Shown: positions 1 through 8,091 of the stretch, in pieces
Numbering within the stretch: position 1 is the stretch's first letter
How the letters are laid out: each line of letters opens with the position of its first letter
DNA from: DATAGZ01 sp036263455
GTDB lineage: Bacteria; Pseudomonadota; Alphaproteobacteria; Dongiales; Dongiaceae
Assembly: GCA_036263455.1 (NCBI GenBank)
Contig: DATAGZ010000011.1
Span: 62,001-126,000, forward strand
Length of the DNA: 64,000 nt
Reading direction: 5' to 3'
Program-made: the position numbers and the translations under genes
Notes under the pieces: model-generated
What the model was told of the DNA's origin: nothing
The model's database searches: none
Seen by the model: the letters and a program-made list of their open reading frames with translations, nothing else

Positions 1-559
1 TTTTTTCGGGGTGGAACTGCACGCCCATCATATTATCGCGGCGCACCGCCGCGACGATCGTTCCGCCATAAGCCGATTCTCCGATGACATCCTTCGGTTC
101 ATATCCGGTCAAGTGATAGGAATGGACGAAATAGAAGCTGCGCCCCTGGATTACCGGCAAGCCGTCACTCTCTTGCCATGTCACGTCCGCCCATCCGATA
201 TGGGGAATCTTGCCGCGGCTGGGTTCGAGCGCGGTGATCTCCCCCGCGATCCAGCCCAAGCCGGGTGTTTCGCCGAATTCTCTTCCCCGCTCGGCCATGA
301 GCTGCATGCCAACGCAAATACCCAGGAAAGGCTTGCCCTTGTCCGCGACTTCGGCGTGCAGGGCTTCTATCAGCCCTTTCCGCGCCGCAAGCTGGCGGCG
401 GCATTCCCGAAAAGCGCCAACGCCGGGAAGGACAATATGACTCGCCGCCGCGAGCGCGGCAGGATCGGCACTCAGCGTGATCTCGGCACCACAGGCCGCT
501 AGAGCATTCGAAGCTGACTGGATGTTACCGGCGCCATAATCGATCAGAGCGACCTTCAC
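1..559 (-). CDS. hisH: Imidazole glycerol phosphate synthase subunit HisH (3' end cut by window)
   Basis: HisH is the glutaminase half of the HisHF complex in histidine biosynthesis: it releases ammonia from glutamine and passes it to HisF. The minus-strand frame opens with VALIDYGAGNIQSA, carries the class I glutamine amidotransferase nucleophile motif (PFLGICVGMQL, Cys about residue 80) and runs to VQFHPEK at the window edge, so only the last few codons with the final catalytic His/Glu surroundings are missing. The start is GTG at 559, overlapping the hisB stop as GTGA, so the two genes look translationally coupled. Identification is secure; only the C-terminus is unseen. Confidence 0.95.
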   Translation of the reverse strand, partial: MKVALIDYGAGNIQSASNALAACGAEITLSADPAALAAASHIVLPGVGAFRECRRQLAARKGLIEALHAEVADKGKPFLGICVGMQLMAERGREFGETPGLGWIAGEITALEPSRGKIPHIGWADVTWQESDGLPVIQGRSFYFVHSYHLTGYEPKDVIGESAYGGTIVAAVRRDNMMGVQFHPEK

Positions 560-1164
560 AGGACTCCCTTGGTGGAGGGAACCCCACTGCGGCGCGGGTC
601 GATTTCCCACGCCATGCGCAGCGCGCGCGCGAGCGCTTTGAAGCAGGCTTCGATCATGTGATGATTGTTCACGCCATAGAGGCATTCCACATGGAGCGTC
701 AGGCCGGCCTTCTGGGCGAGTGCCTGAAAAAATTCCCTGAACAGCTCGGTATCCATCTTGCCCAATCGCGGCTGGCTGAATTTGACTTTCCATACCAGAT
801 AGGGCCGATTTGAAATATCGACAATCACACGCGCCAGCGCCTCGTCGAGCGGGACATGGGCCTCGCCCCATCGCCGGATGCCGGCACGGTTGCCCAGCGC
901 CTTGGCGATAGCCTCTCCCAGGACCAAGCCGGTATCCTCGACCGTGTGATGGCCGTCGATGTGCAGATCTCCCCGTGTGGAAAGATCGATATCCATGATG
1001 CCATGGCGCGCCAGCTGCTCGAGCATGTGATCGAAGAAGCCGATACCCGTTGCGATGGCGGCCTGTCCCGAGCCGTCGAGATCCACCGCCGCGCGAATCT
1101 CGGTTTCCTTGGTGTTGCGGGTTACCGTCGCCCTGCGCAGGGAAACCTCCGCTTCATATCCCAT
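556..1164 (-). CDS. hisB: Imidazoleglycerol-phosphate dehydratase
   Basis: HisB dehydrates imidazole glycerol phosphate to imidazole acetol phosphate, directly downstream of the HisHF reaction. The 202-residue product is the monofunctional bacterial form (no phosphatase domain). Metal-binding signatures are visible: GFFDHMLEQLARHG and DLHIDGHHTVED in the first half and the second-copy equivalents ECLYGVNNHHMIEACFKALA near the C-terminus. I chose ATG 1164 (MGYEAEVSLRRATV) because the homologous region begins there; an in-frame ATG at 1260 would add a low-complexity extension running back into the upstream aminotransferase gene. It overlaps hisH by 4 nt (GTGA). Confidence 0.95.
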   Translation of the reverse strand: MGYEAEVSLRRATVTRNTKETEIRAAVDLDGSGQAAIATGIGFFDHMLEQLARHGIMDIDLSTRGDLHIDGHHTVEDTGLVLGEAIAKALGNRAGIRRWGEAHVPLDEALARVIVDISNRPYLVWKVKFSQPRLGKMDTELFREFFQALAQKAGLTLHVECLYGVNNHHMIEACFKALARALRMAWEIDPRRSGVPSTKGVL

Positions 1165-1186
1165 GCTGTCTCTCGCTCTCGGATGG

Positions 1187-2479
1187 TCAGGCGACGCGGG
1201 CCGTGCTTCCGACGCATTCCGCGAGCGAGCGCTCGAGAATATCCATGCCTTCTGCGACAAGCTTGTCGGAGGTGGTCAGGGGCATCAGGAAGCGCAGCAC
1301 GTTGCCGTTGATTCCGCAGGAAAGCAGGATAAGGCCGTTCTGCTGCGCCTGCAGCACGACCGCTTTGGTCAGATCCGCATCGGGCGCGCCGCCCTCCTTG
1401 ACGATTTCCACGGCGATCATGGCGCCCAGGCCGCGGATGTCGCCGAGATGAGCACCGACCCGGTTATGGCCCTTCATCTGCTGCAACCGAGTAATCAGGA
1501 ATTTCCCCAATTGGTTGGCGCGCTCGACCAAGCCTTCTTCTTCGATGACATCGAGAACGGCATTGGCCGCGGCGCAGGCTACCGGATTACCGGCATAGGT
1601 GCCGCCCAGCCCGCCTGGCCCCGGCGCATCCATGATCTCCGCACGTCCCACCACGGCGGATAAGGGGAAGCCACCCGCGAGCGATTTGGCCACCGCCATC
1701 AGATCCGGGATGACGCCGCTATGCTCGATCGCAAACATTCTCCCCGTGCGGGCAAATCCTGTCTGGATCTCATCCACAATGAACACGATGCCGTGCTTGG
1801 TGCAGATCTCACGAAGGGCGCGCATCAGCTCGAAGGGAACGATATTGAACCCGCCTTCGCCCTGCACCGGCTCGATGACGATCGCCGCGACATGCTCGGG
1901 CGCGATATCGGCGCGGAACAATGTCTCAAGCGCCTCGAGCGCGGCAGGAACCTGCTCGGCGCGATGAGGAAAGGCGACGTGATAAATGTCGGCGGGAAAA
2001 GGGCCGAAACCCACCTTGTAAGGTACGGTCTTCCCAGTGAGAGCCATGCCCAGAAGCGTGCGGCCATGGAAGGCTCCGGAAAAAGCGATGACTCCCGGGC
2101 GCTTGGTGTGGGCGCGGGCGATCTTGACGGCATTTTCGATAGCCTCCGCGCCCGTGGTCAGAAAAATAGTTTTCTTCGCATGCATGCCGGGCGTGAGCTT
2201 ATTCAGCCGCTCGGCGAGCCTGACATAGGTTTCATAGGGCGTTACCTGGAAACAGGTATGGGTGACAGCATCGAGCTGGCGACGTGCCGCTTCTATCACT
2301 TTCGGGTGGCAATGGCCGACATTGAGAACGGCGATGCCTCCGCCAAAATCGATCAACCTGCGGCCGTCTTCATCGAAGATTTCGGCGTTTTTCGCGCTTT
2401 TGGCATAGACCGCGCTCGCCGCGACAGCCCTGGGGATCGCGTTCATGCGGCGCTTGTTCAGCTCGGCGTTCCTACTCAT
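1187..2479 (-). CDS. gabT: Class III PLP aminotransferase, 4-aminobutyrate aminotransferase type
   Basis: This 430-residue fold-type I transaminase is predicted to move the amino group of 4-aminobutyrate (or a similar omega-amino acid) to 2-oxoglutarate, giving succinate semialdehyde. It follows the E. coli GabT pattern closely: TTGAEAIENAVKIARA, GAFHGRTL, EPVQGEGGF, DEIQTGFARTG and the PLP lysine in AKSLAGGFPL (about Lys265), then GGLGGTYAGNP. ArgD/AstC are alternatives, but the alignment over the whole length favours GabT. ATG 2479 is preferred because GGGAG lies 9 nt upstream; an ATG two codons earlier (2485) is too close to it. The start overlaps the end of ahpD by 8 nt, and hisB follows 22 nt downstream, so it is probably part of the same transcript. 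Confidence 0.88.
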   Translation of the reverse strand: MSRNAELNKRRMNAIPRAVAASAVYAKSAKNAEIFDEDGRRLIDFGGGIAVLNVGHCHPKVIEAARRQLDAVTHTCFQVTPYETYVRLAERLNKLTPGMHAKKTIFLTTGAEAIENAVKIARAHTKRPGVIAFSGAFHGRTLLGMALTGKTVPYKVGFGPFPADIYHVAFPHRAEQVPAALEALETLFRADIAPEHVAAIVIEPVQGEGGFNIVPFELMRALREICTKHGIVFIVDEIQTGFARTGRMFAIEHSGVIPDLMAVAKSLAGGFPLSAVVGRAEIMDAPGPGGLGGTYAGNPVACAAANAVLDVIEEEGLVERANQLGKFLITRLQQMKGHNRVGAHLGDIRGLGAMIAVEIVKEGGAPDADLTKAVVLQAQQNGLILLSCGINGNVLRFLMPLTTSDKLVAEGMDILERSLAECVGSTARVA

Positions 2480-3011
2480 GATCATTTTCTCCCGGAATGC
2501 TTTCCAAAACGGCCGCGCAAGCATAGAGCAAAGCGGCAATCCTGACTACTGCCTGAATCTGGGCGACACTGGCGCCATGCTCGCGCGCTTCGGGTTCGTG
2601 CGCCTGCAGGCAATAGCCGCACCCATTCAGTGCCGATACCGCGACAATCCACAGCTCGTTGTCGAGCGGCGCCGTGGTCAGTTTGGATAATCCGCTGAGC
2701 CTGAGCTTCAGCGGCATGTCGCGATATTCCTCGGTTCCCACCAATCCGGCGAAGCGGTAGTAGAGGTTATAGACCGGCATGATCGAGGCGATCGTCTTAA
2801 CCGATGCCAGGGCGTCCGCGGACAAGGTGGCGGCAAACTCCTCCGCCAGCCAAAGGCTGATCCGCGGCGCGCGAAGGGCGAAGGCACAGACCAGAAACGC
2901 ACCCGCCTTCTGCTGATCGGTGAGGAGGGATTCCCGGCGGACAAGGTCGAGGCTTTTTGCGAGATCGGCGGCTTCGGGCGGAAGCGCATCCATGAGCGTG
3001 CGTAAGGTCAT
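2472..3011 (-). CDS. ahpD: AhpD-type alkylhydroperoxidase (carboxymuconolactone decarboxylase superfamily)
   Basis: AhpD family proteins reduce the peroxiredoxin AhpC or peroxides directly with a CxxC thiol pair. The 179-residue protein has the full-length AhpD layout, with Glu119 and Cys131-x-x-Cys134 followed by His138 (NGCGYCLQAH), matching the spacing of the Mycobacterium tuberculosis enzyme (Glu118, Cys130, Cys133, His137). The relay histidine just before the second Cys in that enzyme is Tyr133 here. No ahpC is adjacent; instead the gene leads the gabT-hisB-hisH transcript. Start ATG at 3011 faces the gshB gene across about 60 bases. Confidence 0.82.
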   Translation of the reverse strand: MTLRTLMDALPPEAADLAKSLDLVRRESLLTDQQKAGAFLVCAFALRAPRISLWLAEEFAATLSADALASVKTIASIMPVYNLYYRFAGLVGTEEYRDMPLKLRLSGLSKLTTAPLDNELWIVAVSALNGCGYCLQAHEPEAREHGASVAQIQAVVRIAALLYACAAVLESIPGENDHE

Positions 3012-3072
3012 GGCCGCAAACTACACGAGCCAGCTTGCCTTAACAACGGCCAAGCGGATATAGCTGTTGCCC

Positions 3073-4005
3073 ATGAAAGTTGCGCTGCAAATGGACCCGG
3101 TGGAGACCATCGATATCGATGGAGATTCGAGTTTCGTCCTCGGCCTGGAGGCGCAGCGGCGCGGATACGACCTCTACCATTATCATCCGAGCAAGCTTCT
3201 CTTCGGCCAGGGCCAGGTGCTGGCGCGCGGCCGCAGGCTCACGCTGAGGAGAGAAGCTGGGAATCATTATGAATTTGGCGAATGGCAGATGCTGGAGCTC
3301 GCCGATTTCGATGTGATCCTCATGCGCCAGGATCCGCCTTTCGACATGGCCTATATCACCGCCACGCATATTCTCGAGCATGTTCAACCGCGCACCCGTG
3401 TGGTTAACGATCCGGTGCACGTCCGCAATGCGCCGGAAAAGCTCTATGTCACGCATTTCGCGCAATTCATGCCGCCCACTTTGATCACGTCCGATCCGGC
3501 GGCCATCATGGAATTCCGTGCCGAACACAAGGATATCATCGTCAAGCCGCTCTTTGGCAATGCCGGCGCCGGCGTGTTTCACATCCGCCCCGATGACGAG
3601 AATCTGAATGCGCTGCTCGAGCTATTCACCCGCCTCTATCGCGAACCGATCATCGTCCAGCGCTACCTTCCCGAGGTACGCCAGGGCGATAAGCGCATTA
3701 TCCTCATCGACGGAATCGCCAAAGGCGCCATTAATCGTATCCCCCCCCCTGGCGAAGCGCGTTCCAATATGCATGCGGGCGGAAAGCCGCAAGCCGCGCG
3801 CCTGACCCGGCGCGAGGAAGAGATTTGCGAGGCGCTCGGGCCCGAACTGCGCAAGCGCGGTCTTCTGTTTACCGGCATCGACGTGATTGGCGATTATTTG
3901 ACGGAAATCAATGTCACCTCCCCCACCGGTATCCAGCAAATCAATCGCTTCGATGGGACGCATCTGGAGGCGGACCTCTGGGATGCGATCGAACGCCTGC
4001 CCTGA
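3073..4005 (+). CDS. gshB: Glutathione synthetase
   Basis: GshB ligates glycine to gamma-glutamylcysteine with ATP, the last step of glutathione synthesis. The 310-residue product shows the typical start MKVALQMDPVETI, the DPPFDMAYITATHILE segment, the ATP-grasp core (IIVKPLFGNAGAGVF, about 155-170; IIVQRYLPEVRQGDKRIILIDG, about 195-215) and the metal/glycine end (GIDVIGDYLTEINVTSPTGIQQI). ATG 3073 was chosen over a TTG two codons earlier because the family starts at MKVA. Glutathione is used elsewhere in this window by a GST and is relevant to the Atm1 exporter. It is divergent from ahpD, a plausible redox pairing. Confidence 0.95.
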   Translation: MKVALQMDPVETIDIDGDSSFVLGLEAQRRGYDLYHYHPSKLLFGQGQVLARGRRLTLRREAGNHYEFGEWQMLELADFDVILMRQDPPFDMAYITATHILEHVQPRTRVVNDPVHVRNAPEKLYVTHFAQFMPPTLITSDPAAIMEFRAEHKDIIVKPLFGNAGAGVFHIRPDDENLNALLELFTRLYREPIIVQRYLPEVRQGDKRIILIDGIAKGAINRIPPPGEARSNMHAGGKPQAARLTRREEEICEALGPELRKRGLLFTGIDVIGDYLTEINVTSPTGIQQINRFDGTHLEADLWDAIERLP

Positions 4006-4069
4006 ACCAATCGACCTTCTTGCCTTGCCCAGACAGCCTCGCTAGGGTGCGCGCCGCGAGGAGAAGACC

Positions 4070-4315
4070 ATGGCAGATTCCGGACATATCGCCGAAGCGC
4101 GTTTGAAGAGTTTCATCGAGCGGGTAGAAAAGCTCGAAGAAGAACGGGCGGCAATCGCCCAGGATATCAAAGAAGTTTATTCGGAAGCCAAAGGCGCGGG
4201 TTTCGACTCGAAAATCATGCGCCAGATCATACGGTTGCGGCGTCTAGACCCCCAGGTGCGCGCCGAACAAGAACAGCTCCTCGACGTTTATAAACGCGCC
4301 ATCGGCATGGAGTAA
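4070..4315 (+). CDS. gapR: GapR-family DNA-binding protein (DUF2312)
   Basis: GapR proteins are alphaproteobacterial nucleoid-associated proteins; in Caulobacter GapR clamps overtwisted AT-rich DNA ahead of replication and transcription and supports topoisomerases. The 81-residue product matches the family throughout: helical N-terminus (LKSFIERVEKLEEERAAIA), the QDIKEVYSEAKGAGFD loop and the basic helix MRQIIRLRRLD. Start ATG 4070 is preceded by GAGGAGAAGACC. The gene stands alone, 64 bases after gshB. Confidence 0.93.
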   Translation: MADSGHIAEARLKSFIERVEKLEEERAAIAQDIKEVYSEAKGAGFDSKIMRQIIRLRRLDPQVRAEQEQLLDVYKRAIGME

Positions 4316-4351
4316 CCGCGCAATCCCTGCGCTTGGCGTGCAAATGCAAAC

Positions 4352-4380
4352 TTGACAATTGCGTAAGTAGGCGGCAGATT
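4352..4380 (+). promoter_or_regulatory. Sigma70-type promoter of the secreted-paralogue pair
   Basis: A perfect -35 TTGACA (4352-4357) is followed after 17 bases by CAGATT (4375-4380), which keeps three of six -10 positions. The predicted transcription start is at or within one or two bases of the ATG at 4388, and no Shine-Dalgarno sequence lies between, so the first gene may be translated from a leaderless mRNA. Confidence 0.55.
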
Positions 4381-4387
4381 TTGCGGC

Positions 4388-4915
4388 ATGAAGACAAGTG
4401 CGCTTTATGTTCGTGTCGTTATTTTTCTCCTTATGGTTGTATCTTCCGCCACCCTGGCCCAGGATGACACCATCGATTGCTCTTCCATCCTGATCAAGTT
4501 CAGCGCACCTGGTTTCACGCAGAGATGCCAGCAGCGCCTGCCCACCGGCGTCTTGAGCGCCAAGGTCCAAACGTTGGACGCCCAGGCGGAGGACAATCAG
4601 AGTTTTCTCTTCGCCTTGACCGAGGCTGTGCGCCAGGGCGTCATCCTCAACGTTCCGGGCTTCAAGGCGGCCTTTGCCGAGTATTTCCCGAACTACGACA
4701 CCAAAACCTGGCAGGACGGGCCCAAAGTCGGCGACCTCATCACCGCGGAATTCACCGCGCCCATCAGCAAGATCGATTCCTTTTGCGTCGCATTCGCCCG
4801 GCCGGGACACCATTACGAGAGCGGCTATTCCCGCTATTCGATCGGGCTTGCCTGCGACACCCAGGACCGCAAGCACGTCTACACCCTTCTCGAAAACCTT
4901 CATCTGCCAGAATAG
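4388..4915 (+). CDS. Predicted secreted protein with four conserved cysteines (paralogue 1)
   Basis: No family recognised. The 175-residue product has a signal peptide (hydrophobic core VVIFLLMVVSSATLA, cleavage expected after about residue 24, before QDDTIDCSS). The mature part has four cysteines (IDCSS, QRCQQ, SFCVAF, GLACDT), which would allow two periplasmic disulfides, and ends in KHVYTLLENLHLPE. The next gene encodes a clear paralogue with the same cysteine pattern and ending. Downstream spacing is 8 nt with AGGAG overlapping the stop, so the two are co-transcribed. Role unknown; periplasmic location is inferred from the signal peptide only. Confidence 0.75.
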   Translation: MKTSALYVRVVIFLLMVVSSATLAQDDTIDCSSILIKFSAPGFTQRCQQRLPTGVLSAKVQTLDAQAEDNQSFLFALTEAVRQGVILNVPGFKAAFAEYFPNYDTKTWQDGPKVGDLITAEFTAPISKIDSFCVAFARPGHHYESGYSRYSIGLACDTQDRKHVYTLLENLHLPE

Positions 4916-4923
4916 GAGAACTT

Positions 4924-5448
4924 ATGAATTTGGCGAAACTCATCCCTGTCATCCCCATGCTGCTGCTCCTTTCCGCAGTCGGCCATACCCAGGAAGCCGA
5001 AACCATGGATTGCAGCGACATGCTCATGGGGCTTGGCGATTCCGCAAATTTCACGATGGAGTGTAAGAAAGACCACAGCACCGAGGGGCAGGCAAGGGCG
5101 ACACATGAGTTCTTGAATGCCTCCTCTACCGACGGCAGCACGACGATCTTCGCTGTCACAGCGACCGCCGGGCGGCGCACCTACGAAGAACCGCCGACGA
5201 TGGGCCAACTGGTCGACGGCCTCCTGCGCAATCACGGCGATGTCAAAGACGGCCAAGATGTTGCCGGCATGCAAACAATTGAAACCACGGATACTTTCGC
5301 CTCGGGGACGGTGCCCTGCGTCGTATTTCTCAAGAAGGGCCGCCGCGAGGACGTCGGTTTCAAGCGTGTCGATTACGGCGTCGTCTGCACCCGCGACGGT
5401 GCGTCGCACGCTTACGAGATTTTAGCGAAAATGAAATTGCCGAGTTGA
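4924..5448 (+). CDS. Predicted secreted protein with four conserved cysteines (paralogue 2)
   Basis: No family recognised. ATG 4924 lies 5 nt after AGGAG (4914-4918) and gives a signal peptide (LAKLIPVIPMLLLLSAVGHTQ) of about 22 residues. The 174-residue product aligns end to end with the preceding gene: MDCSD, MECKK, VPCVVF and GVVCTR match its four cysteines, and SHAYEILAKMKLPS matches its C-terminus. The same frame is open further upstream, but starting there would read through the first gene and lose the signal peptide. This looks like a tandem duplication that has since diverged strongly. Confidence 0.75.
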   Translation: MNLAKLIPVIPMLLLLSAVGHTQEAETMDCSDMLMGLGDSANFTMECKKDHSTEGQARATHEFLNASSTDGSTTIFAVTATAGRRTYEEPPTMGQLVDGLLRNHGDVKDGQDVAGMQTIETTDTFASGTVPCVVFLKKGRREDVGFKRVDYGVVCTRDGASHAYEILAKMKLPS

Positions 5449-5472
5449 GCACGCGGTTCTATCCTGGGCCTC

Positions 5473-8091
5473 ATGGCCCTCGTTATAGAATCGCCGCGCA
5501 GCGTCGGTGATCGAAAGCGTTTGGCGCAGCAATGCGCCGAAGCCGGGGAACTCAAGCCGATACTCGCGGAATTTCGCCATTCGGGCGAGAGCGGGATCAC
5601 ACGGCGGTTCCTAGCGGCGCATACCTTGTTGGCCGGAAAGCGCGCGGCCGCGGAGCGGGCTTATCTGATCGATCAACTGATCCGCACGCTTTACGATACC
5701 GCGATCCTCACCCGCTTTCCTCTCAATAATCCCACCCAGGGCGAACACCTCGCCATCTTCGCCACGGGCGGCTATGGGCGCGGCGAACTAGCGCCTTTTT
5801 CAGATATCGATCTGCTATTTCTTCAGGGATATCGTCACAATGCCTGGGTCGAGCGGGTCGTCGAATTCATCCTTTATGCCCTGTGGGATGTCGGGCTCAA
5901 GCCGGGTTACGCCATTCATACGGTCAAGGATGCCTTGACGGCGGGCACGCGTGACCATGTGGTAAGAACCGCCCAGCTCGATGCGCGGTTCTTATGTGGC
6001 GACGCACCTCTGCGTGCGCATTTTCAAGAGAGCTGGCACGCCCGTTTTCAAGGCAAAAGCAGCCGCGCATTTCGTTTGGCCAAGATCGCGGAAGCGGAAG
6101 CGCGTCACGCCCGGTTCGGCGAATCGCGCTATTTGCTCGAGCCGCATCTCAAGGAAGGCAAAGGCGGGCTGCGCGACATTCAGCTTCTTCGATGGCTGGA
6201 AGCGGCGTCGCCAACGTCCGAGGGCGCGCAGACGCTTGCGCTACTCACGCGCGCCGAAGCACTTCTGTGGACACTGCGATGGCATCTGCACCTTCTCGCC
6301 CGCCGCGCCGAGGAGCGCATCGCCTTCGAATATCAGCCGGAGCTGGCGAGAAAGTTCGGCATCGTCGAACGCCATGGTCAAAAGGACGTCGAACGCATGA
6401 TGCGGCTTTATTTCCGCAACGCCCGATGGATCGGACAAGTGAGCCAGGGTCTTCTACCCTTGCATCGCGACGCCAAGCCGGCCAGGGGAATTATCGGAGA
6501 TGACCAGGCAGGCAAGAGTGCCGAATCCCTGCTGTGCTTCTTTGAACGCGCCCAATCGGAGGGGGTCGAATTCGAAGGCGCGACCCAGGCCCGGCTGCGC
6601 CAGGCGGCGAGGCGGCTCAGCACGGAATTGCGGCTCAATCCTCGCGCCCTTCCTGTCCTGCTGCGCATCATGCGCATGCCTCGTCGCAGCGAATACTGGC
6701 TCACGCAGCTGAGCGAGGCCGGCATTCTCGGCCGGCTGTTGCCGGATTTCGGGCGGGTGGTTGGCCACATGCAATTCGACATGTACCATCATTTTACTGT
6801 CGACGATCATTCCATCGGCGCGATAGGTCAGCTGCACGATCTGCTTCGAGGCGAATTCCTGAAAGATATGGACGCCATCCGCGAGATATCTGCTGAATTT
6901 CCTCTCCTGCTCGCCGATCCCCCCGAAGCGCTTTTCATTGCTACGCTGTTCCACGATATCGCCAAAGGCCGTGAAGGCGACCATTCCGTCCTGGGCGCCG
7001 ACATCGTGAAGAATGTCGGCCCCTTGTTTGGCCTCTCGCCGGAGGCGACAGAGATCGCAGCCTGGCTGGTGCGGCATCATCTTCTCATGAGCACTACTGC
7101 GTTCCGGCGCAATCTGGACGATCCCAAAACCATCGCCGATTTTCGTGAAAAGATTCCAAGCCGCCTTCACCTACAACTTCTCCTACTGCTGACGATTGCC
7201 GATATCAGGGCGGTCGGGCCCCGCACCTGGAATTCCTGGAAGGCGCAATTGCTCGGGCTGCTCTATAAACGCGCGACCGAGGAAGCAGAAAAAAGCGGCG
7301 GCAGCGCGAGCATCGAGGCGGTTTTGGGCGCGCTCGAGGGCACCCTGCAGAAGGCCGGCTGGACGGGCGAGGAGTTGGAGATCCATCGCCGGAGCCTGCC
7401 AGCCGATTATCTTCATTCCGCCGTACCGGTCGCCACGCTCGCTCGGCAAGCGGAACTGGTGCGCCAGGTGCGCCACGGCAGAAATCACGCAATTATCCTC
7501 ACGCAAGAAAATGCCGCGACCATCCTGGAAATCGCCACGGGCGACCGGCCGGGCCTGGTCGAACAGCTCGCCGGTGCGTTGGCTTTAGCGGGAATGAGCA
7601 TTTGGGAGGCGCGGATCGCGACCCTGCGCGACAGCATCGCCATCGATACGTTTGCCATTGTCGATGCCGCCGGCTCTCCCATCATCGACGAATCGCGCCG
7701 ACGTCGGATGCTGAACGAGATCGAGGCCGTTCTTCACGCGCCAGAAGCGACACTCGACAAGCTTAGGGGGCTTGGCCGATCCATCGACCGGACCCGTGCC
7801 GCTTTTCCAGCAGGCGTACGCATCGCGATCGAGAACAATGCAAGCGCCCAAGCAACCCTGATCGAAGTTGCCGGCCGCGACCGGCGCGGATTAGTTTTCG
7901 ATCTCGCCCGAGTCTTAGGAAAATGGGGATGCTCGATCGCAGCGGCAAAAATCGCGACGTTCGGTCACCGAGCGATTGACAGCTTCTATATCACGCGCAA
8001 CGATGGCAAACTTACCGACCCCGATCTCATGGAAAAGCTGCGCGAAGATCTGCGGCAGGTGCTGGAAGGAACGGAACAATCAAGATCATGA
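5473..8091 (+). CDS. glnD: Bifunctional uridylyltransferase/uridylyl-removing enzyme GlnD
   Basis: GlnD senses glutamine and adds or removes UMP on PII proteins, controlling nitrogen assimilation. The 872-residue product has all parts in order: nucleotidyltransferase motif GGYGRGELAPFSDIDLLF (about 94-111, with both catalytic Asp), the GlnD-specific PII-uridylyltransferase region with YLLEPHLKEGKGGLRDIQ, the HD domain with TLFHDIAKGREGDHSVLGA (about 492-510, HD pair intact), and two C-terminal ACT domains (about 690-760 and 800-870; TGDRPGLVEQLAGAL and GRDRRGLVFDLARVL). Nothing catalytic appears missing. It is coupled by ATGA to the next gene. Confidence 0.96.
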   Translation: MALVIESPRSVGDRKRLAQQCAEAGELKPILAEFRHSGESGITRRFLAAHTLLAGKRAAAERAYLIDQLIRTLYDTAILTRFPLNNPTQGEHLAIFATGGYGRGELAPFSDIDLLFLQGYRHNAWVERVVEFILYALWDVGLKPGYAIHTVKDALTAGTRDHVVRTAQLDARFLCGDAPLRAHFQESWHARFQGKSSRAFRLAKIAEAEARHARFGESRYLLEPHLKEGKGGLRDIQLLRWLEAASPTSEGAQTLALLTRAEALLWTLRWHLHLLARRAEERIAFEYQPELARKFGIVERHGQKDVERMMRLYFRNARWIGQVSQGLLPLHRDAKPARGIIGDDQAGKSAESLLCFFERAQSEGVEFEGATQARLRQAARRLSTELRLNPRALPVLLRIMRMPRRSEYWLTQLSEAGILGRLLPDFGRVVGHMQFDMYHHFTVDDHSIGAIGQLHDLLRGEFLKDMDAIREISAEFPLLLADPPEALFIATLFHDIAKGREGDHSVLGADIVKNVGPLFGLSPEATEIAAWLVRHHLLMSTTAFRRNLDDPKTIADFREKIPSRLHLQLLLLLTIADIRAVGPRTWNSWKAQLLGLLYKRATEEAEKSGGSASIEAVLGALEGTLQKAGWTGEELEIHRRSLPADYLHSAVPVATLARQAELVRQVRHGRNHAIILTQENAATILEIATGDRPGLVEQLAGALALAGMSIWEARIATLRDSIAIDTFAIVDAAGSPIIDESRRRRMLNEIEAVLHAPEATLDKLRGLGRSIDRTRAAFPAGVRIAIENNASAQATLIEVAGRDRRGLVFDLARVLGKWGCSIAAAKIATFGHRAIDSFYITRNDGKLTDPDLMEKLREDLRQVLEGTEQSRS

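Noticed and set aside
4477..5448. One long 323-codon frame covering both secreted paralogues
   Set aside because: Its first half is out of frame with the clearly better first paralogue; the real second gene starts at 4924 with AGGAG and a signal peptide.
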